From assembly GCA_037447655.1 (NCBI GenBank), contig JBBHKE010000684.1:64001-115959 (forward strand): DNA of 51,959 nucleotides, written 5' to 3'. The stretch's first letter is position 1. Each line of letters starts with the position of its first letter. Below the pieces are notes generated by a model. The model did no database searches and was not told the origin of the DNA. It was given only the letters and a program-made list of their open reading frames with translations. The stretch is from Zygnema cylindricum. Its lineage: Eukaryota; Streptophyta; Zygnematophyceae; Zygnematales; Zygnemataceae. The position numbers and the translations under genes were made by a program. Below are positions 1 to 9,223 of the stretch, one piece after another.

Positions 1-735
1 GTAAATCAAACTTCCTACTGCCTCTTTGTAAAGAATAGACTTCATAAAGTGCCTCTCTTCTGGACTCATCTGATCATCTAGCATTATCACTCCTCCTTCT
101 ACACTCCTATCACTTACTTTCTTCAAGTCCACGGGAGTGGTACAACTGTTTGCATTTTCCATCTGAAAATTCTCTAGCATATTCCCTATAGCCTCTTTCT
201 GAGTAAGTCTGATTATCCTCTTCCCCCTATCATTTTCCATTTGAATTCCCAAAATATATTTAGCTTCCCCTAAATCCTTCATGTCAAATCTACTTCTAAG
301 ATCTTTCTTTAGCCTATTTATCTTTTCTATAGACTTACTCAATATTAGCAGATCATCCACATAATTTGCAATAAAAATCACACAATTCTCATCCTCAAAC
401 ATATAAATAGAATGGTCAGAAGTGATCCAAATATACCCCAGACTGGTAACAAACTCATCTAGTTTCTTTTTCCATTGTCTGGGGGCTTGTTTCAGTCCAT
501 ATAAAGACTTTATAAGTTTGCAGATTTTGCTTTCCTCTCCTTCCTCTACAGAACCTTCTGGTTGCCGCATGAAGATTTCCTCCTCCAGTTCACCGTTGAG
601 GAAGGCGGTCTTAATATCCATCTGATGTATTTCCATGTCTTCCGCTGCTGCTAAACTAAGGAGAATCCATACAGATGGGAATCGAACTACCAGAGCAAAG
701 GTCTCTTCATAATCTATCCCCTCTTTTTAGGTGAA
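1..735 (-). pseudogene. Element A reverse transcriptase (copia RVT_2), runs off window
   Basis: This would copy the element RNA into DNA in virus-like particles. Motifs in order are the palm segment with KTAFLNGELEEEIFM, then YGLKQAPRQW, then the catalytic YVDD (near plus positions 340-355), then KDLGEAKYILGI. The frame reads open from about 722 to the window edge. Upstream an in-frame TAA replaces a sense codon just after a GFT motif (about 727-729). A one-base deletion near 765 shifts it out of frame with the preceding 714-1208 segment. The active-site aspartates are intact, unlike in element B. RNase H is not in the window. Confidence 0.88.
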
Positions 736-1208
736 CCCCTTTGCCACCAACCGAGCCTCATTCTCTCAATGGTGTTATCTGGATTCAGTTTCAATTTAAA
801 TACCCATTTCCAACCAATAGGTTTTCTATCTGGTGGATAGTCCACCATCTCCCAAGTATTTGCCTCCATGATTGAAGCCATCTCATCATTTATGGCTCTA
901 ACCCATTTCTCTTTCTCCGGACTGTCTATTGCCTCCGAGTATGACTGAGGCTCATCTGGGTGAGAAAGCTTTGTTACCTTGTGAGCAGCTTGTTTTTCTT
1001 GAAGCCTTTTGCTGCTCATTTGTCCTCCCTCAAAGATAGAAGCTGGAATGGAGGGAAGTCTTAGATTCTTCCGCACTCTCTCATCAGCTCCCCTATCCAA
1101 GGAAACCGGTTCTGACTCCTTTTCCTCTCTCTCCTCAAAGTGTGTAGGAATATGAGGGGATTCCGGTATATCTCCACCATCTTTTATCTCCCCTGGATCT
1201 GCAATCAT
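714..1208 (-). pseudogene. Element A integrase tail / RT N-terminal linker
   Basis: This is an acidic, proline-containing linker typical of the region between copia integrase and RT. It is followed by the conserved RT entry (EKWVRAINDEM, TWEMVDYP, then WKWVFKLKLNPD). The frame ends in a short missense tail because of a one-base deletion near 765, where element B keeps the expected Arg-Tyr-Lys-Ala-Arg codons. About 30 bases separate it from the integrase segment in another frame. No start codon is implied: this is an internal piece of a polyprotein. Confidence 0.85.
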
Positions 1209-1237
1209 GTTTTCACTAGTGTCCCTTCTGGGAAGAT

Positions 1238-1915
1238 CTAAGTCCTCCTCACTCTCATTCTGATTTTCTTAGTGTATTTGAAGGGATCAAAAGACTTCCC
1301 TTCATCCATGGCAACTAGATGGTTTACCAGAGTGATATCTTGTTTAGCTAAGTCATAGACTCTATATCCCTTGACATCCTTGTCATATCCCACAAAATAT
1401 CCCGGTTTCCCTTTAGCATCTAGTTTCCAGTTTTTTCTATCTGTGTCAAAATTGTAAACTTGACTACTGAATACTTTCAAGTGAGAGATATTCGGTTTCT
1501 TTCCAACCCATCTCTCATAAGGGGTCATCCCTTTAACACCTGTAGTGAGGACTCTATTCTTAATGTAGTTAGCACAGTTCATGGCTTTTGCCCAAAATCT
1601 TCTTCCGATTTTCTTATCTGCCAACATACTGCATACACTATCTCTTAAAGTCCGGTTTAACCTTTTAGCTACCCCATTCTGTTCTAGATTATTTAGTACA
1701 ATTTTCTGATGCTGAACTCTCTCGTCTCTGAAATAATCCTCAAACTGGTTCGAGGTGTACTCTCCCCCATTATCACTCCATATTCTCTTAATGGGGGTTC
1801 CGTGCACCTTCTCACTCCAAGCTTTGTATTCTTTAAAGAATTTTGGTGCTTCATACTTTGTTTTTAAGAACTTGACTCTGAAATATCTAGACAAATCATC
1901 AATAATTGTGAGCAT
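1238..1915 (-). pseudogene. Element A integrase core (rve family), catalytic Glu lost
   Basis: Integrase would insert the cDNA into the chromosome. Visible are TIIDDLSRY with the first catalytic Asp, IWSDNGGEYTS with the second, and LEQNGVAKRLNRTL at the third position. Copia integrases have Glu in the NGVAER motif; here it is Lys, so the DDE triad is broken. Downstream come the C-terminal copia signatures MTPYERWVGKKPNISHLKVF and KPGYFVGYDKDVKGYRVYD. It is about 225 codons long. The upstream zinc-binding region (1916-2210) is not open in this frame. Confidence 0.9.
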
Positions 1916-2210
1916 ATACCTCTTCCCCCCAACCGAAGGTACTCTTGCTCGTCCCTAGATACCTGTGTGGACCAGATCTAGTACTTTCTCACCTCTATAT
2001 GTGGCAGTTTTGGGAAAGGGAAGTCTGTGAGCCTTACCTTGGGCTTAACCACTCCAATCATTCATCATTTCATTATCACCAAACTAAATGCCTTCTACTA
2101 CACCCAGCTTCTTCACTTCCCTCAATTTATCAAAATGCACATGTCCCAAACGTTTATGCCAGATCATCAAGCTCGAACACCACCATAGTAAGCACTTTTC
2201 TTTTCATTAC

Positions 2211-2714
2211 TCAGGTTAAGCCTAAACATTCCTTGGCTACCATTATCTGCTGTGAAGTAGACTTCATCTCCATTCTTAGTTGTAAAGACTCCCTTTCTAT
2301 GAAGGTATCAAAATCCTTGCCATTTAATACAGAGGTAGATACAAGAATCTTACTCAGCTGAGGAATGTAGAGCACATCTGAAAATGTGAGAATAGAAGTT
2401 TTACCCTCTACTAAAACTTTCAGATCTACCGAGCCTACTAGATCTGGGGTAACTACTCTTCCATCCCCATACTCTATTTCCACAGTAGGGATCTTTCTTA
2501 GCTTAGTGAAGAGGTGCCTGTCACGACACATATGCATGGATGCACGTGAATCGATAATCCATCCCTCCTCTGGAGCTTCCCGAATGGCTCCAAGGGCACA
2601 CTTCTGTTTCCGAGGGATCTGCTTCTCCTCTAGATTCTCGTCAAGAAGAAGCTCCCAATCTTCCTCCTTGGAAGATTTGTCCTCCTCGGTCTCTCCTTTC
2701 ACTCGTGTGACCAT
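2211..2714 (-). pseudogene. Element A aspartic protease and pre-integrase region
   Basis: Copia proteases cleave the Gag-Pol polyprotein. The catalytic motif reads WIIDSRASMHMC (residues about 53-64), where the family has Asp-Ser/Thr-Gly. The Gly-to-Arg change would disable it. The flap-like IEYGDGRVV and the downstream DVLYIPQLSKILVS are typical of gag-polypeptide families of this group. The first 50 residues are a charged linker from the nucleocapsid. Element B has the intact DSGA at the same place. Confidence 0.87.
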
Positions 2715-2734
2715 AAGTGATTTCTTTTTCCCTG

Positions 2735-2983
2735 CTAAGAACCCCCTCCTTGATTTTCTTGAAGTCTGAGCTCCGATAGCTTAATGCAATCAGCTATGAA
2801 GTGCCCCGACTTTTTGCAGAAATGGCAAAGGCCCTTTAGAGTCCTCGATTTTCCAGATTGGTTCTTTTCCCCTTTAAAGTTGTTGTACGGCTTCTTCGAA
2901 TCCTTTCTCCACCGATCCGTCTTGGCAGCTAGAGCTTGAACGCTCTTTCCTCCTCTCCGGATCTTAATGGTATTCTCGCACAA
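2735..2983 (-). pseudogene. Element A nucleocapsid zinc knuckle (CCHC)
   Basis: The C-terminal part of Gag binds the element RNA during packaging. A perfect CX2CX4HX4C knuckle, CHFCKKSGHFIADC, sits near residues 54-67 after a basic stretch rich in Lys and Arg. It is preceded by the Gag C-terminal motif with the IKIRRGGKSVQALA signature, which element D shows in diverged form. It overlaps the start of the protease segment in a different frame, so a frameshift separates them. Confidence 0.9.
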
Positions 2984-3054
2984 GTATCATTTGGACCACG
3001 GTGTTCCACTTCTAAGCACTATCATCCATTTCTTGCACTCAATACAGTATATTT

Positions 3055-3704
3055 TCATACTCCTCCAGCAACTTCATGATGAGTGTTAACTTTTATCTTC
3101 ATAGTGCTTGTACATCCGACACTTTCCATCTCCATGTTCAGACAAGAGAGATCGCTGCAATAGTCCAACATCTTTCCTCCTTTGAAAGTGTAACTCGTCA
3201 GCCTTTGCTCAACTACCTGGAGCTCCTGAATGGTGCCAGCTCTATAGATCTCAACTAAGGTCATCCACAACTCCTCGGCCTTGAAGATGTGAAGGTGAGA
3301 GGTCGCCAAAGCTTGAGTGAGGTGCCTCAGAATGAAGTGCCTGACATTCATCTTGGTGTACTCCCACATCTGAATGTCTTTTTCCTCGGTCTTCACGGCC
3401 ACCACTCCAGGGGCTGTGGCAATAGGAGTGAGAGTTGTCTCCTTTCCTTTCCCGTTTTTGAACACACTTCTATCCGCATCATCTGTCTCCTCCGTTGGAG
3501 CAGATCATGCTGCAGAAACCTCACTCCTCCAAACACTGGTGGAGTTCCTTGAGATGGACGTTTCACTTGTCCACTAACAGTACCCAAGTATCGTTTCTCA
3601 CGCAATGCCCCTGTCATCATAGCTTCCCAGTAAATCAACCCAGATCCATTGAATATGGGCACCCTAGAGGGTGGGCCCATAACCTGCAATTCTATGTCCC
3701 CCAT
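3055..3704 (-). pseudogene. Element A gag (capsid) with frameshifts
   Basis: Two overlapping frames (3704-3393 and 3465-3055) together cover Gag. The N-terminus reads PSRVPIFNGSGLIYWEAMM, a copia Gag start. Further on come MWEYTKMNVRHFILRHLTQAL, the HIFKAEELWMTLVEIY helix and LTSYTFKGGKMLDYCSDLS. The first ATG (3704) lies 20 nt inside the LTR and the frame reads through the primer-binding site. The second segment is out of frame by an indel near 3400-3460 and ends after KVNTHHEV, where the other copies continue NTLIMKLP. Confidence 0.88.
3670..3684 (-). promoter_or_regulatory. Element A primer-binding site for half-tRNA(iMet)
   Basis: Minus-strand GGTTATGGGCCCACC directly follows the LTR end. 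It is complementary to the anticodon stem-loop of initiator tRNA-Met (GGTGGGCCCATAACC) rather than to the tRNA 3' end. Drosophila copia and yeast Ty5 prime this way. In this element the site is also coding: it encodes Val-Met-Gly-Pro-Pro of Gag. Confidence 0.85.
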
Positions 3705-3739
3705 TTAGACCAAAAGTGAGGAAGCCTCAAGGTAGTTTT

Positions 3740-4578
3740 TGTTTTTTTGGAAAGCTTTAGTCCTCTCTATGCCTCGAGTGTGAGGGAGAGAGAGTTTCAC
3801 GACTTAGCATATGTTTGGTTGTTAGTTTGTTTCATTAAAAACCAGAATTGATGTTCCACTAGATCGGTAGGGAGTACACCTTTGTATGCACTCCCGAGAC
3901 ACAAGTCATACAAGAAAGAAGACACTCCAAAATATGCGATTGTTTGTGCATAGATACACTTGAGGACAAAATGGCACATGGAGATTTGTCTACGGTGCCG
4001 AATGTGATGTGTACGCGGCTGAGGGAGACCGCCGACAAATGCTGGTCAGTGTGAACCACATACACGACAAATGACGTGGCATATAGAATACTACTCCTTT
4101 GTAAATATCTAGTTAATTAGATTTTTGTCTTTCTCTGGTTAGTTGATTAGTAAAGGAATCTTTTTGTATGACGTACCTTGTTCGGTTTGAGCCGTAGGTA
4201 TTTATAGTACGGCTGGTATGCCTCCGTACGTTCAGCAGCATAGGATTCAGTGTATATTAGTAGGACTTAGATAACTTTGGAGGTATGAACATTTTGTAGT
4301 GAAAAACTGTACAGCCTGTTTTTGGCATTTCCATTTGTGGATATCTCACAGATATATTGACAAAATTACTTGTTTTTTTGTGTGTGTGTTCATCTTGATA
4401 TTATCTACTTTGTGGTAGATTTGCAGAGCCATTGTGTCTCTCGTTTGGGTTTTATCAACTGTTGAAGTTGCTGTTTTTCAGACCGGTTTTTGTGAAAGAT
4501 TCTTGCTTCGTTTGGTTTCGAGATGACTACACCGGTATCCTCATCGTCTTCGGTTCTGGTTGTTGTCTCAGAACAACA
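3740..4578 (+). mobile_element. Solo LTR G (E-like family), TSD GTTTT
   Basis: This 839-bp sequence starts TGTTTTTTTGGAAAGC and ends AGAACAACA. It is flanked by GTTTT at 3735-3739 and 4579-4583. It interrupts element A's LTR at a position that is continuous in elements B and C. Its ends resemble those of element E (TGTTGTTTTTGGAAG...AACAACA), so it is probably a solo LTR of a related family left by LTR-LTR recombination. A TATTTATAG at 4199-4207 sits at a similar distance from the 3' end as the TATA box in E. No coding capacity. Confidence 0.82.
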
Positions 4579-4742
4579 GTTTTCAGCTAACCCACTTTCA
4601 ACTAGATCAACTGCCACCCAAGCAGACAAATAGATAATTTGACTGTACCCTTGTGAAGTTTGGACTCCCCTGAGTCCACGGGAAGAAGAATCACTGAAAA
4701 AGCCCAACCAGGCGATTAGTTATGGAGTAGCCAAGATGCAAG

Positions 4743-4750
4743 TATTTATA
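4743..4750 (-). promoter_or_regulatory. TATA box of element A LTR
   Basis: TATAAATA on the minus strand lies at the same place in the LTR as TATAAATA in B's 5' LTR and TATAAATT in B's 3' LTR. Transcription would run toward gag, so most of the LTR (toward 5526) is U3. Confidence 0.65.
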
Positions 4751-5252
4751 CAAGCTTATTGGGAGAGAGGCGACTACCTCCTCAATCTACTAAGTCCTAA
4801 ACCCTCTCATAATCCCCCTATCTAAAGAGGTACAAAACCAATCAGAAGACGTACAGTATAGAAAGGTACTACGGCCGATGTACTTTCTATACGGCCTGTG
4901 TACGATAAGGCCACGGAGTGGAAGTGTGTCTCCTTTGGACTTGTCCACATGCTCTCCGAGATTTCCTCTTCTCAATGACATCGTGCCACGTGTCGGCAGG
5001 TCATGTTACGACCGAAAACCGCCAATGCGGCCATTCCGGGATCTCGGCGATGGTGTGGGCCGTCGGATCAAAATCGACTTTAAACAACAGCCGTTCAAAA
5101 ACAAATATCCGGTACATTTTTTTCGTGCGAACTAAAACTCCAACTAGTTTCTATGTACTCTATTCGTAATTCCGTTAATCGGATTAGTTGCCTATTTATT
5201 GTATAAATAGCTATCAAACCACATGAACCTTAACTGACTACTATGACAGACT

Positions 5253-5344
5253 GGTTAGGGTTAACGGCTACGCCTCGCCGTACTGGTCTGAGGTTCGAGT
5301 CCTGACGGACTCAACCTTTTTGGTTGAGAGTGACTTAGGTCACT
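5253..5344 (+). other. tRNA-like / Pol III B-box segment plus two hairpins in LTR (copy A)
   Basis: The segment starts GGTTAGGG and contains a perfect B-box GGTTCGAGTCC at 5292-5302, like a tRNA T-arm. A CTCAACC/GGTTGAG hairpin with a T5 loop (5310-5328) and an AGTGAC/GTCACT hairpin (5329-5344) follow. It runs opposite to the retroelement. The block recurs in all four LTRs of this family. Either an old tRNA-derived SINE was captured by the LTR, or it is a structured element of the LTR itself. No intact cloverleaf is seen. Confidence 0.6.
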
Positions 5345-5526
5345 TTTAAGCCCTGCCTATGGAGCCAATGCAGCCATGGCTCCACGGCCCTCTCTCACCT
5401 CCAGTGACTACAATAAGTATGGGGGTTAGAGAGAGAAGGTGGAGGCAGGCTCCCTATGCTTTCTTTTCCCTTTATATTTTAATTAAGACCTAGAAAATAC
5501 CTCCCCTAAATCTAGTGATTTCAACA

Positions 5527-6013
5527 CGTTCGCCTCACCACGCTTCCGCTTGTCACTACCACCTGTAAATGCAATCACCCTGTCACTTCCCCTACGAAGA
5601 TCCAAAGTGCTTTCCCTCACAAGAATCATCCCCATGGTAATGCTCCAAGTCCATGAGGAGCAATCCATTGCATGCATACGGTAAATTTTGTCTTCGTACT
5701 CAATTGGAAGTTTCATGATTAGTGTGTTAATCTTTCTCACCTTAGATTCTTCATAACTTGCACTAGCAAGCTCAACATATAATGCAGCAACATCATTGCA
5801 AATCCATATCATGCTACCCCCTATATATACATAGGCCACGATTTCTTGTTTTACTAACTGTTGCTTGTGTATAGTCTCACTCTTATAAATCTACATTAGT
5901 GTTTCCCATATTTTTGAAGATTTCAAATTTTTCTATCTTTTTCTTCAGGTTTTGGTTTAGTTATAATCCCCATAAGTGGAACCGTATCTCAGAGCCTAGC
6001 TCCCCTCACCATC
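5527..6013 (-). pseudogene. Element D gag, middle and C-terminal fragment
   Basis: A diverged copia Gag piece contains the reading KIWETLM, IYKSETIHKQQLVKQEI, then IMKLPIEYEDKIYRMHAMD, then MILVRESTLDLRRGSDRV. These align with the capsid end and pre-knuckle region of A and B. The frame has stops. It is cut at 5526/5527 by element A and at 6013/6014 by element B. The upstream part of the same gag resumes at 12,390, which shows that B split it. Confidence 0.8.
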
Positions 6014-7031
6014 TGCAATCCTGTGTCCTCTATTAGATGATAAAATACAGGAAGCCTTTAGATAATGTTTAACTATCCCACTTCAAGCCACAATCACTGC
6101 TGCCCAAGATGGCAAAATGATAGTTGGACTATAACCTTGTGCAACTTGGACTCCCTTGAGTCCGTAGCAAAAAAAATTAATGAAAACAGCCAACCAAGCG
6201 ATTATTTATAAGCCGGCAAAGATGCCAATTTATACAAAGCTCCCAAGGGAGAGGTGACTGTCTAAATATATTCTAAGTCCTACATCTCTTTCAGAAACCT
6301 TATCTTCTAAAGTACGCTCCAATCATGATACTGTAAAGAACCATAAATTACTGTGGCCGATGTACTTTATGTACGGCCTCTGTACGAGAAGGCCATGGAG
6401 TGGACGCGTGTTGCCGTCTAAATCATCCTTATGTCGTCCGGGATCCGTGCTGCTGAATTCAATCATGCCACATATCGCTAAGTCACGCCACGTTACCTTA
6501 TGTCCGAAAAACGCCAAAGTGACCATAACGTGACCTCGGTGACGATTAGCGCTGTCAGATGAAGACCGGTTTTTAATGTACGTCGTTGAAATAAATGTCC
6601 GACTCATTTATTTCGTGCGGCAGATTTGATATACGCACTGAAATTGTTGTGTCTCTATGTTTCCTTTTAACAATTACGTTAATCGGAATAGTGTTTTATT
6701 TCATGTTTAAATAAATATCGTACCCCGTGTAATGTAACGAACTTCTACGACACACCGGTTGGAGCTGACGGCTACGCCACGCTCTGCCGGTCGGAGGTTC
6801 AAGTCCTGCCGGACTCAACCTTTTGTTGAGAGTGACTTAGGTCACTCTTAAGTCCTGCTTATGGAGCTGAGGCAGCCATGGCTCCACCACCCTCTCTTTC
6901 CTTGAGTGACAACAAGAAGTATGGGGTGCAAAGGGAAAAGGTGGAGGTAGGCTGCCTGCGCTTTTACTTTTCATGTTTTTACTAATAAATTCAGACCTAG
7001 AAAATACCTTATAAATCTAATAATTTCAACA
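6014..7031 (-). repeat. Element B 3' LTR
   Basis: The 1,018-bp LTR runs from TGCAATC at 6014 to TTTCAACA at 7031. It is directly followed on the internal side by a polypurine tract. A TATAAATT (minus strand, 6227-6234) and the tRNA-like block (6757-6846) are at the positions seen in the 5' LTR. Confidence 0.92.
6757..6846 (+). other. tRNA-like / B-box segment plus hairpins in LTR (copy B, 3' LTR)
   Basis: GGTTGGAGC starts the block, the B-box GGTTCAAGTCC is at 6796-6806, and CAACC ends it. The CTCAACC-TTTT-GTTGAG and AGTGAC-TTAG-GTCACT hairpins follow. Further along, AGGCAGCC and GCTCCACC (about 6871-6890) can pair with GGTGGAGG and GGCTGCCT (about 6940-6958), giving a larger foldback. Confidence 0.6.
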
Positions 7032-7046
7032 CTCCCCTTATTTTCT
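7032..7046 (-). promoter_or_regulatory. Polypurine tract of element B
   Basis: Minus-strand AGAAAATAAGGGGAG lies immediately upstream of the 3' LTR start. This is the expected position for second-strand priming. Confidence 0.8.
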
Positions 7047-7173
7047 AGTCTAACTTTAACTTTAGTTTTAATCCACATTTTTCACTGCAATATTTTAACT
7101 TGGGAGAAGGCTGAGGTTTTGTCATCATATCAGCCACCATTTCCTCATCAGATCTATATACAAGATTCACAAA

Positions 7174-7692
7174 TTAATTCTTAACTTTTTCTCTCACAAA
7201 ACTCAATCTTATGTCCATATGTTTAGCCTTAAAATGATGTTTTGAATTAGCTGCAATTGCAATGGTAACTTGGTTATCACAAAACATTTCATGCACTCCC
7301 TTCTTCATTTTCCCCAGATTCTGCAACAAGGACTTGACCCAAATCAACTCTTTCACATCAGAACAAAAGGCCATGTACTCATCCTCCATAGTAGACTGAG
7401 CAACCACCTTTTGTTGTTTGCTGCTCCAACAGCAAGCACCTTTTCCCACATACAACACATACCTAGAAGTGCATCTTCTTATAGGTGCGTCCCCATAACT
7501 AGCATCACTCCAAGTAGTGATGTCAGTGTGCTCCCCTCCGAAATGCAACCATAACTCTCTGGTTCCCACGAGATATCTTATGACTCTCTTAGCTGCCTCC
7601 CAGTCTCTCTTCCTAGGAACATTAAAACTTCTACTGAGTACTCCAACTGTTGCCACTATGTCCGGCCTGGTACAGTTTATAAAATAGATCAA
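7174..7692 (-). pseudogene. Element B RNase H domain
   Basis: The copia RNase H C-terminus degrades RNA in the hybrid during reverse transcription. Readable motifs are INCTRPDIVATVGVLSR at the RT thumb boundary, TTWSDASYGDAPIRR with an active-site Asp, WSSKQQKVVAQSTMEDEYM with the catalytic Glu, FCDNQVTIAIAANSKHH, and the final KHMDIRLSFVREKV. It is about 172 codons long without an internal stop. The ATG at 7692 is internal, not a true start. The frame breaks before the last residues and is not continuous with RT (gap 7693-7873). Confidence 0.9.
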
Positions 7693-7873
7693 ACTTCCTA
7701 CGACCTGTCTATAAGGGATAGACTTTATAAACTCTCTCTCCTCAGACTCATCTGATCATCTAAGATCATCACTCCTCTTTGTACACTCCCATCACTTACT
7801 TTTTCAAGTCCATAGGAGTGGTACAACTGTTAGCTTTCTCTATCTGGAATTTCTCAAGCATATTACCTATTGT
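7693..7873 (-). pseudogene. Element B RT-RNase H connection, broken
   Basis: This stretch corresponds to the RT thumb segment (NMLE, SCTTP, then DQMSPEE-like codons in element A) but contains stop codons and frame changes. It links the 7874-8563 RT to the RNase H segment. Confidence 0.7.
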
Positions 7874-8563
7874 TTATTTTTGAGTAAGTCTAATTATCCT
7901 TTTCCCCCTATCTCTCTCTATTTGGATCCCCAAAATGTATTTTGCCTCACCTAAATCTTTCACATCAAATCTGTTTCTTAGATCTTTCTTTAGCCTATTG
8001 ATCTTTTCCAAAGACTTACTGAGAACAAGCAGATTATCCACATAGATTGCAATAAAAATGACACCATTCTCATCCTCAAACATGTAGATAGAATAGTCAA
8101 AACTGATCTGGATATATCCCATACCGGTGAGAAACTCATCTAGTTTCTTATTCCACTGTCGGGGAGCCTGTTTTAGTTCATATAAGTATTTTATGAGCCT
8201 GCACACTTTGCTCTCTTCTCCTTTCTCCACAAATCCCTCTAGTTGTCTCATGAAAATTTCTTCCTCTAACTCACCATTAAGAAAGGCAGTCTTTATATCC
8301 ATCAGGTGTATTTCCATGTCTTCCGCTGCTGATAAACTGAAGAGAATCCTTACTGATGGGAACCGAACAACTAGAGCAAAAGTCCCCCCATAGTCAATTC
8401 CTTCCTTTGGGGTGAACCCCTTTGCTACCAATCGAGCCTTATATCTCTCAATGGTATTATTTGGGTTCAGTTTTAGTTTAAACACCCATTTACTACCAAT
8501 CGATTTTTTGTCCGAAGGACAGTCCGCTAGTTCCCAAGTTTTTGCTTCCACGATAAAGGTCAT
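7874..8563 (-). pseudogene. Element B reverse transcriptase with YVDN active site
   Basis: The RVT_2 domain reads TWELADCP, KWVFKLKLNPNNTIERYKA, MDIKTAFLNGELEEEIFMRQ, YELKQAPRQWNKKLDEF and then YVDN where the family has YVDD. The second catalytic Asp is changed to Asn, which would abolish polymerisation. KDLGEAKYILGIQ follows. Element A keeps YVDD. The start codon is internal; the RT entry (about 8564-8680) is in another frame. Confidence 0.9.
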
Positions 8564-8680
8564 CCCATCATTTATGGCTCTAATCCATCTGTCTTTTTTC
8601 GGACTGTTAACTACCTCCGAGTATGATTGAGGCTCATAAGGGTGAGATAGCTTAGTTACCTTTTGAGCAGCGCTGTCTTC

Positions 8681-9223
8681 CTAAATGCTTTTGTTGCTCC
8701 TTCTCCCCACCTCAAACTTTGAAGCTGGAATAGAGGGAAGCCTCGGATTTCTCCTTACTGTCTCATCGGCTCCCTTATCCATGGAAGCCGGTTCCGATTC
8801 CTCCTCTACTGTTTCCTCGAAATCAATAGGAATATGTGTGGTTTCCGGTGGATCTCCTATGTCTTGGATCTCCCTAGAATTTGGAATCCCTGTTTCACTC
8901 ATGTCCCTTTCGCGAAGGACAAAGTCCTCCTCACCTTCAGACTCAAATCTGATTCTTATCTTCTTGGTATATTTAAAGGGGTCAAATGACTTCCCTTCAT
9001 CCATGACAATTAGGTGTTTGACCAGAATGATATCTCTCTTTGCTAAGTCATAGACACTATATCCTTTGACATCCTCATCATATTCTACAAAGTATCCAGG
9101 TTTTCCCTTCGCATCTAGTTTCCAATTTTTCCTATTTGTGTCAAGAGTGTAAACTTGGCTACCAAATACTTTCAGGTGAGAGATATTTGGTTTCCTTCCC
9201 ACCCATCTCTTATAAGGTATCAT
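8681..9223 (-). pseudogene. Element B integrase C-terminal region and acidic linker
   Basis: YKRWVGRKPNISHLKVFGS, KPGYFVEYDEDVKGYSVYD and MDEGKSFDPFKYTKK match element A closely. An acidic, Glu/Pro-rich linker follows before RT. About 180 codons are open. The first Met is an internal codon of the polyprotein; a stop separates it from the core at about 9,237. Confidence 0.88.

Larger units (their letters stand above)
1..5526 (-). mobile_element. Element A: Ty1/copia retrotransposon, 5' two-thirds, degenerate
   Basis: Read on the minus strand this is 5' LTR (5526-3685), primer site, gag, zinc knuckle, protease, integrase and reverse transcriptase. The integrase-before-RT order defines Ty1/copia. 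RNase H and the 3' LTR lie beyond the left edge of the window. The reading frame is broken by several stops and frameshifts, so it cannot make a full polyprotein. Its 5' LTR abuts a gag fragment of element D at 5527, so A most likely inserted into D. The presumed target duplication is CGTTC (5527-5531), and its partner is outside the window. The domain calls come from motifs I can read; the insertion order is inferred. Confidence 0.9.
3685..5526 (-). repeat. Element A 5' LTR, interrupted by solo LTR G
   Basis: The ends read TG...CA in either orientation (plus-strand TGCAATT at 3685 and TTTCAACA at 5526). After removing the 839-bp insertion G and one copy of its 5-bp duplication, about 1.0 kb remains, matching element B's LTRs (1,018 bp). 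Shared blocks include the TATA region, GTAC-rich segments, and the tRNA-like domain with its following hairpins near the 5526 end. Confidence 0.9.

Noticed and set aside
422-625. Plus-strand open frames over the pol regions of A and B
   Set aside because: They are antisense shadows of the RT, integrase and protease pseudogenes.
5253-5316. A genuine tRNA gene
   Set aside because: The B-box and a D-loop-like start are present, but acceptor and anticodon stems do not form a full cloverleaf in any of the four copies.
5240-5480. Independent SINE insertions near each retroelement
   Set aside because: At first the repeated block looked like separate SINEs. LTR boundaries show that it lies at the same internal position of every A/B/C LTR, so it was inherited with the LTR, not inserted each time.
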